DNA from: Neolentinus lepideus HHB14362 ss-1
Taxonomy: Eukaryota; Basidiomycota; Agaricomycetes; Gloeophyllales; Gloeophyllaceae
DNA: 47,509 nucleotides
Reading direction: 5' to 3'
NCBI GenBank assembly: GCA_001632425.1
Contig: KV425575.1
Span: 1 to 47,509 of the forward strand
Shown: one piece after another, positions 10,119-21,055 of the stretch
How the letters are laid out: every line of letters begins with the position of its first letter
Numbering within the stretch: position 1 is the stretch's first letter
The notes under the pieces: generated by a model
The model's input: the letters and a program-made list of their open reading frames with translations, nothing else
What the model was told of the DNA's origin: nothing
Databases searched by the model: none
Position numbers and translations under genes: made by a program

Positions 10119-12367
10119 ATGTTTCTCGTGAATGTCCTGTTATCGGCTATAGCCGCAATTGTGGCCTATACGCTATGGCATACCGCGCGGATACTTCTGA
10201 AGCCATTACTATCGCCTCTGAAGGACATTCCAGGGCCTCCCAGTTCTAGCTGGCTCTTTGGGAATGTGAAGGAGCTAATGAAAGCCGGCCCGGGAGAGCA
10301 GGTCGAGCGATGGGCAGCACAGTATGGACATGTCTTCAAGTTCAAATTGCCGATGGGCGTGAGTCGTCAATACCATTAGGAGTGTCAAGTCTATTATTCA
10401 CAGATGAGATAGTCAGTTCGTCTTGTTACTCTGGACACCAAAGCGATACACCACATTTTGTCCCACTCTTACGACTATCCGAAGCCAGAAGACGCGCAAC
10501 GAGATCTTTCTAGAATATTTGGCGCAGGTCTGCTTGTGGTAGAAGGTATGTGATTCAGAGCTCCGCAGAGCGCTTGGAATTAATGATTATAGGCGAGGAA
10601 CATAAACGACAGGTAACGCATCACCTGATATTCGTGTAGCTGTTTGCTGAAGTGTGTCATCTCCAGAAAAGGATCATGGCACGTATTTCAACATTCTCTA
10701 CGGAATGCTGCAATTGAACCTTTATTGCAGAACCCGGCATTTGGCCCAATTCATCTGCGAGAAATGACAAGCATATTCTTCGATAAAGCAATCCAAGTAC
10801 GTCAAGATATTTCTCAGCATCATCCTTGTCTTGACTGTCACATTTCAAAGCTCCGAGACATCTGGCTCTCTCAGATCCCCACGTCAGGAGAGCCCGCGAA
10901 ACTTGACGCGCTTTCCTGGCTGAGCAGGATGACGTTAGACGTCATAGGGCTGGCTGGTAAGCGTGTTTATCATGCTAATCACCTTTCTCTGACAAACCGC
11001 CTGCATGACAAGGCTTCGGCTATAATTTTGAGGCGCTGAACACTAATCAGAGACCGGACGAGCTCAACCAGGCATTTTCCACGATCTTCCAGAGTCAGCA
11101 GAACAGCAATGCTATATCCATCCTACTGATGTGGACCGGCCTACGACGGCTCCTGGTGAACTTCCTTTCGTTCTCCTCTACGTCATTCTCTTCCGTACTG
11201 AATGGATTTGTAGCCGACAGAACAAAGTCGGCGAATCAAAGAAGCGCGCACGACGATGAAACGCATCGGGCAGCAGCTGCTGGAGGAGAAGAAGAAAGCT
11301 GTCCGGGAAAGCATGGCAACGGATGGGAAGGTGGAGAAGAAGGCGTTCGATGGACAGGACCTTTTAAGTCTGTTGGTGAAGGCGAATATGGCGGAGGATA
11401 TACCGGAGAACCAGAGATTGACGGATGATCAGGTGTTAGCTCGTACGTGTTCTGTATTACCTTTCAAGAGGTGCGCATTTTGAGTGAGACTGATGTGGGA
11501 TGCGTAGAGGTGCCGACGTTCATGATTGCGGGTCACGAGACAAGCAGGTATGTTGATCCCTATCCTATGCCTTGGCTCCCTCCTCATACTCTTTCCTCCC
11601 TAGCACTGGTGTCACTTGGGCACTCTACGCACTCTCCCTGAACACCTCCGCCCAATCTAAACTCCGCTCTGAGCTTCTCTCAGTCCCCACTGAGACACCC
11701 AGTATGGACGAGCTCAATGCCCTCCCGTATCTGGATGCAGTGGTGAGGGAGATGCTGCGTGTTCACCCACCCGTGCCGGCCACTATCAGAGTCGCGGGAA
11801 AGGACGATATAATACCGCTGAACAAGCCATTTGTGGATCAGAGGGGAAGGGAGCAGAGTATCATAAGGGTGTCGAAGGGCGATATGATGTCAGTGTCCAT
11901 CGTCCCCATTAATCGGTCAAAGGAAATTTGGGGAGAAGATGCTCATGAGTTTAAGTAAGAAATCCTGTTCTATAGCGATGAATAGGCATCATGGCTGAGT
12001 TGCTGATCATGTAGACCGGAACGTTGGCTTACCCACTCGATACCCGACGCTGTCACGGCCGTACCCGGGATCTGGGGAAACGTCCTCTCTTTCCTGGGTG
12101 GACCGAGAGCGTGCATTGGGTACCGCTTCTCCCTTGTGGAGTACGTGACGTTTCTTTACATTCAACCCCCCCTTTCGACTACTCACTCGTTCACGGTATT
12201 ATAGGATGAAGGCGATCATCTTCACACTCATCCGAGCGTTTGAATTCGAGCTCGCGGTGCCGAAGGAAGAGATCGGAAAGAAGTCTATGATCGTGACGAG
12301 ACCGTTGTTGTTAAGCGACCCGAAAAGGAATCAGCTGCCGTTGCTGGTCAGGCCAGTGAAGCGATGA
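10119..12367 (+). CDS. Cytochrome P450 monooxygenase, 12 exons
   Basis: Exons 10119-10358, 10413-10545, 10593-10612, 10667-10678, 10731-10796, 10851-10956, 11013-11155, 11214-11442, 11508-11547, 11604-11954, 12015-12140 and 12205-12367 join to an intact 542-aa frame, normal for a microsomal fungal P450. Visible features: N-terminal membrane anchor (about residues 3-32), proline hinge IPGPPSS, I-helix AGHETSS (about 324-330), K-helix E-M-L-R (about 379-382), PERW, and the haem loop [10 protein letters not shown] with ligand Cys about 480. The enzyme should oxidise a lipophilic substrate at the ER with a P450 reductase; substrate unknown. Exons 3 and 4 are only 20 and 12 nt. Intron 4 (10679-10730) has a GC donor (GCACGT...TTGCAG), forced by the conserved join KRIM/NPAFGP. 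The gene lies between two copies of a dispersed repeat. Confidence 0.93.
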
Positions 12368-12519
12368 TTTCTTGGTCCTATAGGACTCATTGGATAGAGA
12401 TTCGGGTGTACAATTTTTATTTGCCGTCATGCAATTTTGTTGATACAGACTTGTAGTCTGATATAGAGTACTAACACAAGTGTTTTTGCATTGAGATACA
12501 GGATGATGTCACTCTGACC

Positions 12520-13770
12520 CTCAGCTTGCATTACTGGACCGTTCTCGTCACCCGCCTACATCTCTGCCATCACGCTTAACCGTATGTGACAACTAATTCT
12601 GTGCTCTGGGACTCGGATGGACACCGGCGCCCAAGGGCCGTTAAGAACTCCCTAGGGATTCGCGGTGTCTCTTATGACATCTTCACCGTCCATTTGATAG
12701 GTTACGCACTTCTCGCTGAATACCACATCCGGACGTTCTTTGGTCCCGTCTGATATTACACGATCGCTATGCTGAAGCTATGACGCCCAACAGTCTCTAG
12801 GCTTCGTTTTCATGATGCTCTTTGTACGTTGAAAATCCCCTGCTTCCTCCTTTGGCGGCGAGGCACCTGTCGCCGGACACTCTGAAGCTCCACAGGCTTT
12901 GTGGCGGTCTTTCTCGGTCGGAGACTAGGCTACTTCGTGAATTTGAAAAGGATGCTGTGGGAGTACTTCTCCGGCGCGATCAGCTGCCTTTCGGATATGA
13001 AAGTTTTTTGTTTGCTCTACTCAGATAATCTTCCTCCTTACTGGACAAGACCTCTCAGTGTCGCATGCGCATATAGCGTGCGCTGGACGGTTGCTGGTCT
13101 ATATACATCATATTTGTGGTCATTGGGCCGTCCCGACGTATGATGGGGGCGTCATGGGACAAACACGACTGCGTCCTGCGGGCGCCATGGGACAGAGGTG
13201 CATCAATCGTCTTTCCATAGGCATAAAGTATTATGGCGTTCCTTCCTCCCCGGATACACGGCGTTCGTATGCGTCTACAAGATGGCTTAGCACTGCTAGT
13301 CATTTAGACGCTGTACGCTAGAGACGTCGAGTTGAAAGCGGGGATCTCGACGAAGTGGACTCCTGAGATTACACAGCACGTCTCATTAATAGGCCCTAGC
13401 TTCAACATGCACGTCCAAGCGCGTCGTCAGGTCGTTGTCTTGCTACGCATATAATTCCCGCACGGTGCCATTAGTCGCGGCCTGCTATGTTCTTGTTACG
13501 ACGAGTGGCTTCCCTCTCCTTCGCTGCCCGGATCGCTCCGGTGTTCGCGACTAACTATTGATTCTTCGTGGCGATCTCCCTCCGTGAGATTAGACGCCGG
13601 CGTTCTTCCATGGGTAAGGCATCTTGCCTGAATCAGCTGATAGGCGGTCCATTTCACGACAATGCTATTCAGTGGCACGTCCATTGAACTTTCCTCGCTC
13701 CGCCGGGACAGTTCGCGTGATCATAATAGGCTGCGAACTTCCATGTTCCTTAAAGTCTCTCGGGAGATCT
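12520..13770 (+). repeat. Dispersed repeat, copy B (short)
   Basis: Direct-orientation partner of 6285-8140, starting about 150 bp after the P450 stop. It follows the same order of blocks but lacks about 500 bp present in copy A. Both copies carry many independent substitutions and small indels, so the duplication is old. No intact ORF; the longest frame (12822-13028) is the counterpart of a frame in copy A. Confidence 0.75.
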
Positions 13771-13943
13771 GCGTAGACTCGCTATACCAAATACCGCGGC
13801 TCGCAGCTACGGAAAACCTCGACGCACATTCATTGGATGCTATGAACATTGATTCATTGGCTCCGCGTTCGACGTTCTAAGCGCCCTTCCTTGGTTCTTG
13901 GGGAGTTGGCGGTGAGAGATGAGAGATTCGCAAACAAGAGGAT

Positions 13944-14247
13944 GATTTGCAGCAGGCTCCTAAAACCAGCCATCTCCGCGTTCACGTTGCGGTCCGAGTA
14001 TGCGTGTGAAAAACATATTCAATTAGGCAGTGCAACATATTACATAGCAAAATCTCCATATTTAGAAGGCGACTAAGTGCAAGACGGTCTAGATCTCTGA
14101 GTGTTCACTTGCCCCTAGTTGCCTTCCATATATGGAAACCATGTTATATAATATGTTTTATTGCCCAATGTAATATGTTATTCACACGCGTACTTGGATT
14201 GCAACGTGAACGCGAAGATGGCTGGTTTTAGGAGCCTGGATTTGCAG
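13944..14247. mobile_element. MULE-type palindromic MITE with 9-bp target duplication
   Basis: The element 13953-14238 (286 bp) starts CAGGCTCCTAAAACCAGCC and ends with the inverse. Its arms of about 125 bp pair across a short centre. It is flanked on both sides by the perfect 9-bp direct repeat GATTTGCAG (13944-13952, 14239-14247). Long TIRs plus 9-bp duplications are the hallmark of Mutator-like elements. There is no coding capacity, so it was presumably mobilised in trans. The same TIR bounds the larger element at 24153-25463, but this copy is CpG-rich and that one is CpG-poor. Confidence 0.88.
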
Positions 14248-14681
14248 CCTCTTCTCATACATAATGAACACCTAGGACGAAAACCACGATGTTCAAATTG
14301 GGTGACAGCTCTTGGTAGGCCCAGATTCGTCCGCGACTATGTTACGTCTTGTGTGTACTGTCACGACAGTGCCGTCCAATATAAGCTCAGGTCCTTTTAC
14401 GTGTATACCGGGCGAGGTCGGTTACGCATTACGTCCAATACAGCAGAATGCCCCATGACCCGCAGCCAATATAATACAACAAATTCATACCAGTCGTCAG
14501 AAACATACAATCTCGTAAATGGCAGTAGAGAGCCTGACAGGTTAGCCATCGCTGCTCTATATCGTCTTGGAGCGCACCTAGACTCTACTCGGGCGGAGCT
14601 TTGCATCTGTCTGCAGATAATCCTAGGGAATGAACGCCAACGGCCATCCGTCATCACGTCATGTCTGAGTCGATAACCTCA
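14248..14681. other. Intergenic between MITE and OPT gene 3' end
   Basis: 434 bp with ordinary base composition. I see no gene here; the open frame on the plus strand (14161-14676) starts inside the MITE and has no recognisable domain. Confidence 0.45.
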
Positions 14682-17600
14682 TCACCTACCTTGATCCAAC
14701 GACGGATTACCCCACTTTACAGCGTAAACAGACCGATCAATGGCAATAAGATGAATCTCGAATTAGGATAGAGGAGCGGGACGTACCCAAGTGGGGAAGT
14801 TGTACGCTGTACCAGCGGCTCCGAAGACAGCAAACGACTAAAGGGCAAGAGTGAATGAATAACATACCAATATGATGCCGGACTTACTAGGATGAAGATC
14901 ATGACTATGGCAATAGGGTCAGTGACGTGCGAGAACTGAGACTATATGAGGCATACCTTGAGTGCCGCCGTCCTGCAAGCGAAATGAAGTTAGCGTCGTA
15001 CGTCGGAAGGGGGGGGGGAGGTGAAGACAAACCAAAGCACCGGAAACAATATAGCTTCAAAGCGCCATTTGTTAGCTTTTCTCGCAAGTAGTGTCATACA
15101 TGAAACTGACTTGTACTGAAAGATAAGGAATGGGTGATCAGTATCGTACATTTGTCTAGAGACACGGACTCACTTTACTGAACCATCGCGGATACCTCCT
15201 TCTTACGAAGCTGTTGATCATGGGTTTGAAGTACGTCAGTACTTCAGATGCGTTCAGAACTTGAAGGTTCAGCTGATACGTACTATTGCGTGAATATACC
15301 GATGAGAACAGAGAACATGATAGACGTATTAATGCCGACAGTCAACCAGGCGGAATACTGCAGCATTTCGGAAACGCGAGTTAATCTCGGTTCAGGATGA
15401 ATGAAAACCACACCATGGCGTACTTGAGTAACGATCGGCATGATAACATAATTGAAGCCAGCCTTGGGGAACTTCTTGTGGAGAAGCCAGAAGGGGACGG
15501 GAAGGACTAAGCCGATGGCTAGGGATACCGGAACCATGACGTAGGTGCCGCCGCGACCAAACATCTCCGGGCCTGTGATAAGCTTTTAGACTCGCCGCAA
15601 ATAGTGTGTATGTGAGGTATGGGACTGACCGAGGGCTCCCCAGCTTATGGCGCTGAATAGCGAAGCAGTATGTGAGGGATATTTGGAATACCGAAGATGT
15701 AGGAGACGTACTTGCTGTTGTAAGATTGCGGATTCTGTCCACTCCACAGACGAGTGCCCGACAAACTGAGCAACGCAGGTCTGTTATCTTAAAATCCCTC
15801 AGCTCCTTTCAATCCAGAAGAAGCTGAACAAACTTACTGTCGATGATATCTAGGTCATTTTTGTCGTTAGTGATATCTTTGAGAAAGACCACCATCATTC
15901 TTACTGATCAACATGATGTAATTCAGAACGCCGCCGACGATGGTGCCGGCGATCTGTGCGAAGAATGTCACTAGAAGCAGTGTGAGCTCCAATCACAGCA
16001 TGTACCAGTGTGCATGACAACTCACCCCTACAATCAGACCGGAGTTTACATAGACAGGTCAGTAGACGTGCGGAGCAAGTAAACGGAGGTGTGCTGAACC
16101 TGTCTGGAAGCTTCGTGTATTGACCGAGCTTGAAGTCCGACATGAGCGACAGAGCCTATCAAACCGGTCATATGGTGCAACTAGTGTAACACACAGATGG
16201 ACCTACCTGATTCATCGTGTTTTGACCGTACAGCGTGCCGTACCTCCAGGGAAAGGGTTAGAAAAAATGATGATTGAACAAGGTGGGAGCTGACATGTTT
16301 GCAACTGGTTTGCCTGGAACCATGAACGCCACAATCATCTTACAAGCGGATAGACAAAGATTAGGAGCAAATCATTAATCGCAATGGTGGCTGTACCTGG
16401 AAGAAGCCGGATCCAAACCAAGAGAGAGCGAAACCAGTGATCGAGTCCAGATACCTGTGGCACGCGGCAGTTAGTACTCCTGTAAACATGGGTGCCTGAG
16501 AGTTATCTACCCGTATATTACCGTCAGGATAAAGCACATGATCAGTAAGACGATCAATGCCCACCAGGGCAAACCACTGTCGCCCTTGTAATTCGTAGCC
16601 TGGAGTTCTATTAGTAGAAGAAGATGCGGCGGTCGGCATGAATTTACCTGAGCGGTGGCGAACGCGGCTAGGAACAACAAGATAAACCACCACTGTGGTA
16701 CTTGCTTATACTTCTTCATGACATTGTGATGAGGGTCGTCCACGTCGTGTCCATGGCGCAGTCCGATGAACTTGAATGCGCCAGAAATTTGGTTCCAGTG
16801 CCAAAGGAGAACCTGTTCGAATAATGTAGGAAGGTGAAGAGCATAAAGTGGGTATGAATCCGCTTACGTGGACCAGCTTTGGCATGGGAGGACTGTGGAA
16901 TTAGATTACAGGACAAATGATAGGGCACTACTTACGCATGAACCAAGGGCTAGATTGGAGACAAGCAAGAACCATGCCTAGAAATTACATGTCAATAATC
17001 ATTGTTCCATAGGCGGCGCGGCCAGATACTCACGTTCGACGCTGAGAAATACGCAGGACCTTGCTGCGCGTACTTTTCCGAATCACTGTTTAGTAGTTAA
17101 TTGTGACTTTAACCTAGACCAGTGGAAGCACATACAATTCGTTATTCGTAAGGATCAGCGTTTGATTATATTCCGACCCGTCCTCGTTGAATAGTGCTTG
17201 ACTCATAAACGGGAAGTTCTACCAGACAATCAGGCAGGCCGAGAATATCATCCATGACGGAGGCGCAGACCTTAGCTTTCCACACATTGCCTTGGAAAGA
17301 AGGGTTCTTATAAACCCAGCTTCATAGAGGACGTGATGCTGCTTACCATAGTATAGAGCCATCATGAAAATATCTGTAGCAAACTTGCAGAGCAGTACAT
17401 AGAATGCAAGAAATTTCATTACTCACAGGTCATCACCAAGCCAATGTCCTGGTTGAGCTGTGTTTGCAAGGGCTGCCACAAGCACTAAAGTGATGGTGTC
17501 AGAAAAAGTACTGGAAACGAGAGAAGTATATGAAAACGTACGCCGCTCCCTATGTAGTTCCAGTCGAAGCAAGCGGCCAATAGACCGGTACCTGATCCGG

Positions 17601-19024
17601 GCTTACGATAGCACCTAATGCAATGTCTGGATGGAGAGAGAATACTGACCTTCGTTGTTCGATGCGCCACCAAAGAGGTTGCGCACCACATCGCCGCGGC
17701 CGTTGGCAATAAGGCAGATGATGGAGAATCCGCTGTTCCATGTTTCAGTAACATCCAAATGGTACGAAAATTTGAGCGAAACATACGACAACACTGGGAA
17801 CATATATTGCGGAACTATCTCCCATACAGCTACACCTCTGATTAAGCAGGATTAGAATCCTCTGCGGGTGAGCACAGGATCTGAAACTCACCCGAAGACG
17901 ATCCAGAACATTCGGACACGCCTGCTAGCAAGCGTGCGATCGAAGTGCAACGCTTGCAGGACCTGTGAAGGGCGTTACATCGAACGAGAAAGGAAGAACA
18001 AGAGGTGACTAACGTTCGCGGACGTGATACTAGTAGGCCACCATGTCTTCAGTAGTGATGAGTGACAGCTCTCACACGTTTGAAACAGGACTAACCTGCG
18101 TCGGAAAAACTAGGAAATCTCGCAAGATACTGGTTCAATTACGCAATTGAGATCACTGCCGTGAAGAAGGCGAGATGGAGTGCATACCCGGCAAATCCGT
18201 ACCCAAGAAGCTGGGATGCGAATAGCATAAAAATAGCTAATCCGGGATTCAATGTGTGATTGTAGAAAAGGTCTTCCACCGCAATAATCTCTGATGCAGT
18301 GGCTGATACTGACGCGGTGGAACACCTGCACAAGCATCGGTATTTGCATGTGACTAATCTTATTAAACGCACATGATGATAATGGCCGTATGCTGTTTCA
18401 CAAAAGACAGGTTAGTATGCACTCCGAGAATGATGTTTGAGTGCGGACCTCCTTGACTAAATAATGTGACATCGTAAAGATTGAGAATTCGAGTTCTTGT
18501 GGTCGTTGCGATTATCACGACTTAGACTTACTGTTGAAAGGGCCAGGGTTCAGGAAGCCGAAAACACCTTTTCTGGGAATTATCCAAGCCAGACCGTTGC
18601 CGAGGAAGTACGATATGAGTAGCAAGAAGAGCTGCGCTACCGAGACCGTCTGAGGTTTGAAGCTACATGAACCGCATCAGATAGGTTTTGACGTGATAAA
18701 GAGGTGTGTACTAGTATATCTGCGCCAATACGCTGCCGAATGCGCTGAGACCAAAACCCAGGAACAGGAAACGGAACGTGAAGGCTGGTTGAGTCTCGTC
18801 ATCTTGAGTAGACAGCACCTATTTTCCCGTGAGGTTATCATAGTCATTTAGACAAAGGATCTCTTTACCTTGATTGCTACGTCCCGAGCGTAATCCTCGA
18901 CAAGATACTCTTCCTTCTCAAAATCCGAGATATTCTCGACATCGACTGACTCATTGGCACCGACCGACGTAATCTCGGCGACTGCGTCGGAATGGGTCTT
19001 CTCCGTGGTCTTGCTTTCGTCCAT
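14682..19024 (-). CDS. OPT-family oligopeptide transporter, 39 exons
   Basis: Intact 734-aa frame, with start ATG at 19024 and stop TGA at 14684. OPT proteins are multi-spanning plasma-membrane symporters for tetra/pentapeptides or metal chelates. Family landmarks in order: FGSVLAQIYYFKPQTVSV, FLNPGPFNIKEHTA (NPG motif), LGYGFAG, VLQALHFDRTLASRRVRMF, VWEIVPQYMFPVL, ANGRGDVVRN, CFDWNYIGSG, FNEDGSEYNQT, KYKQVPQWWF, GLPWWALIV, MVPGKPVANMYGTLYGQN, KLGQYTKLPDRV, LWSGQNPQSYNSNAISWGAL, ALDGGTQ, FPTWWGNP. Exons (high to low): 19024-18869, 18818-18712, 18662-18532, 18456-18449, 18392-18373, 18325-18188, 18129-18096, 18046-18014, 17962-17892, 17837-17787, 17732-17650, 17591-17542, 17484-17427, 17373-17347, 17290-17271, 17218-17136, 17085-17034, 16977-16936, 16876-16868, 16812-16648, 16599-16511, 16454-16397, 16338-16295, 16243-16207, 16155-16100, 16027-16026, 15970-15905, 15849-15838, 15787-15712, 15652-15630, 15572-15424, 15357-15284, 15210-15174, 15115-15111, 15054-15033, 14972-14957, 14904-14888, 14837-14787, 14714-14682. 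The 2-nt exon is the least certain. Confidence 0.93.
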
Positions 19025-20149
19025 ACCAGTTCAACCAAGAAACAAACGGGAGAAGTTCCTAGTCCCTCAAAGGCTCGCCTGTCTACTCTCTCGTAGATAA
19101 AGCGGACAGCGCCGCGATTCCGACGGTCCGTATCGTTGAGAAGGCGATACGGTTCTCATGTTGAGATAACGCGAGTCTTTTCACACGTATGGGCCAATTG
19201 TGGTGAGAAAGTCCATGAGCCGCATGGATACGGTTATCGAGGTATCTGTATCTACGGCATTCCAAAGACAGAGTAGCGGGAATCCGAATGTCTTTTTTCG
19301 ATATACGCACTCGGTGCCGCCACAGGGACCACATGGAAAGATAATGCTTGCCTGGGCCAACAACAAGGACAGATAATAGAAGCTTGCGCCTATCTAGCAC
19401 GTGACGCGTGACCCAGTTGCAATATGAGCTACACGATTCAAGGCCTGGGAAAGGCGTAAATTTCTCATATGATGACATCGAGCAGTCGACACTTCCCCCG
19501 TTGGTCTATAAACCTTGTAGAGTAGACTTTCAAATAGCGAACGCGGTGCAACCCAAATCTTGCACGTGATAGCCCAAGCGTCAAGTCGCCTGGGAGACAC
19601 AAAAGAACCATGTCAGACTTCTAGATTACTTACTAGGTGGTCCTTGACGCCGATATTTGTTCGATATCGGCTTCATTGGACGGCGAAGATCTTGACATTC
19701 ACTCCTAACCAGATGTCAACGGATCACCAACATGCTGTGCGGCCCAGACAGTGCGCGGTAGAAGCAGTTCTGATTCGAAACCAATAATCTGCGGCAAAAT
19801 AGAGTTCCCGGAACTCTGTTATTAACTTATATTTTTAACCCCTGTTAATAATCGGTTAATTACATAACCAGTTCATAACAGGATGTCACGGACGCCCCTG
19901 CTAATAACCTGATATATGGGAATAAGCAGTCTCAGGGATACCTGCGAGACCTGGTAGACTATAAATGTGTGATCAGTAACCACACGAGACACATCGATCA
20001 GCCACCTCACTTTTATTGGTTACACAGTCCTCAGCGATACATCACATCAAATATCTTGTCTTGAAATTACATGAGTTCACGACATGGAATCGGTGATCGA
20101 CACCAAGCACAAACTTGGGCAAGAGGGCCACTGCTCTGCATGGCATTGG
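19025..20149. other. OPT upstream region and repeat edge
   Basis: 19025-19790 is CpG-normal and should hold the OPT promoter. It includes a perfect inverted repeat GCCGATAT-TTGTTCG-ATATCGGC near 19650. At 19808-19920 the sequence becomes rich in GTTAATAAC-like words (TTATTAAC, CCCTGTTAATAAT, CTAATAACCTG). Related words recur in inverse near 23885-23975, so this may be the eroded end of a larger nested element. No gene seen. Confidence 0.4.
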
Positions 20150-20336
20150 TATGAGTCCTGAGGTCACTTGTTACATTTTCTGAGCATATTAATTGTCAGA
20201 AATTTTTGTACTGCTTATAATTGAAAAATGGTCTAAAAAGGATTTTTAATCACATTTTAATCTTATCTTAATCCATGTTTGACTATTTTTCAATTATGAT
20301 GGGATACAGAAATTTCTGACAACCTCAGGACTCATA
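20150..20336. mobile_element. 183-bp palindromic MITE with TA duplication (Tc1/mariner-like)
   Basis: The element 20152-20334 starts TGAGTCCTGAGGT and ends with the inverse. Internal segments also pair (TGTCAGAAATTT with AAATTTCTGACA, and ATAATTGAAAAATGGTC with GACTATTTTTCAATTAT), so almost the whole element folds into a hairpin. TA dinucleotides at 20150-20151 and 20335-20336 fit a TA target duplication. No coding capacity. It marks the start of the CpG-depleted block. Confidence 0.75.
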
Positions 20337-20340
20337 ATAA

Positions 20341-21055
20341 TTACCATATTTAGAAGGTACAAACAATCACCCAATCAAATGTGCCAGCCACCCTGGGCTG
20401 TACAAATATTTCTGATATTTTTAGCAATTTTTCGATTTTTCTGAGCAGAAATACCAGCTATTGATGACCAATGATGTAAACAGCATGTAAAATCTCACAG
20501 GACTTTCATGCCATCTATGTCATGCTCTTTCTAGTATCCCATGTTCACTCAATGAGCCAACTAATAAAGCCAGTAGACCAGTATAAGATAAGAAAGATAT
20601 ATGCAGCATCAATATTTACCATATTTGGAAGGTATCACCAAACAAATGGGTATGCACCAGCCACCCTGGGTTGTACAAAATTTTCCGATATTTTTAGCAA
20701 ATTTTCCAATTTTTCTGAGCAGAAATACCAGCTGTTGGTGACCAATGATGTAAAAGGTGTGTAAAATTGCACAAAGATTTTCATGCCATCTATGTCATTC
20801 TCCTGCTGCTATCCCACGCTCACTCAATGAACAGACTAATAAAGCCAGTAGACCTGTATAAGGTAAGAAAGATACATGCAACATCAATAATTACCATATT
20901 TGGAAGGTGTAAACAAACAAATGGGTGGGCACCAGCCACCTGTACAAATTTTTCTGATATTTTTAGCAACTTTTCCGATTTTTCTGAGTCAAAATACTAG
21001 TTATTGATGACCAATGACATAAACAATGTAAAATCTTGCAGGACTTTCATGCTGT
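20341..21055. repeat. 275-bp tandem repeat, about 2.6 units
   Basis: The string TTACCATATTTRGAAGG occurs at 20341, 20616 and 20891, exactly 275 bp apart. The rest of the unit is shared, including GCACCAGCCACC, GATATTTTTAGCAA, TTTTTCTGAGCAGAAATACC, TTTCATGCCATCTATGTCAT and AATAAAGCCAGTAGACC. The third unit stops after about 165 bp. CpG is nearly absent. It may be a satellite fragment or tandemly duplicated transposon sequence; short frames (20522-20764, 20767-21000) are in-register products of the repeat. Confidence 0.88.

Noticed and set aside
13953..14238. hAT-type classification of the palindromic MITE
   Set aside because: The CAGG start resembles some hAT ends, but both insertions of the family have 9-bp, not 8-bp, duplications and long TIRs.
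15283..15564. Single-exon reading of the OPT C-terminal part, including a VRHGVVFIHPEPRLTRVSEMLQ segment
   Set aside because: That segment is an in-frame intron (GTACGC...CTGCAG, 15358-15423); removing it restores the OPT pattern.
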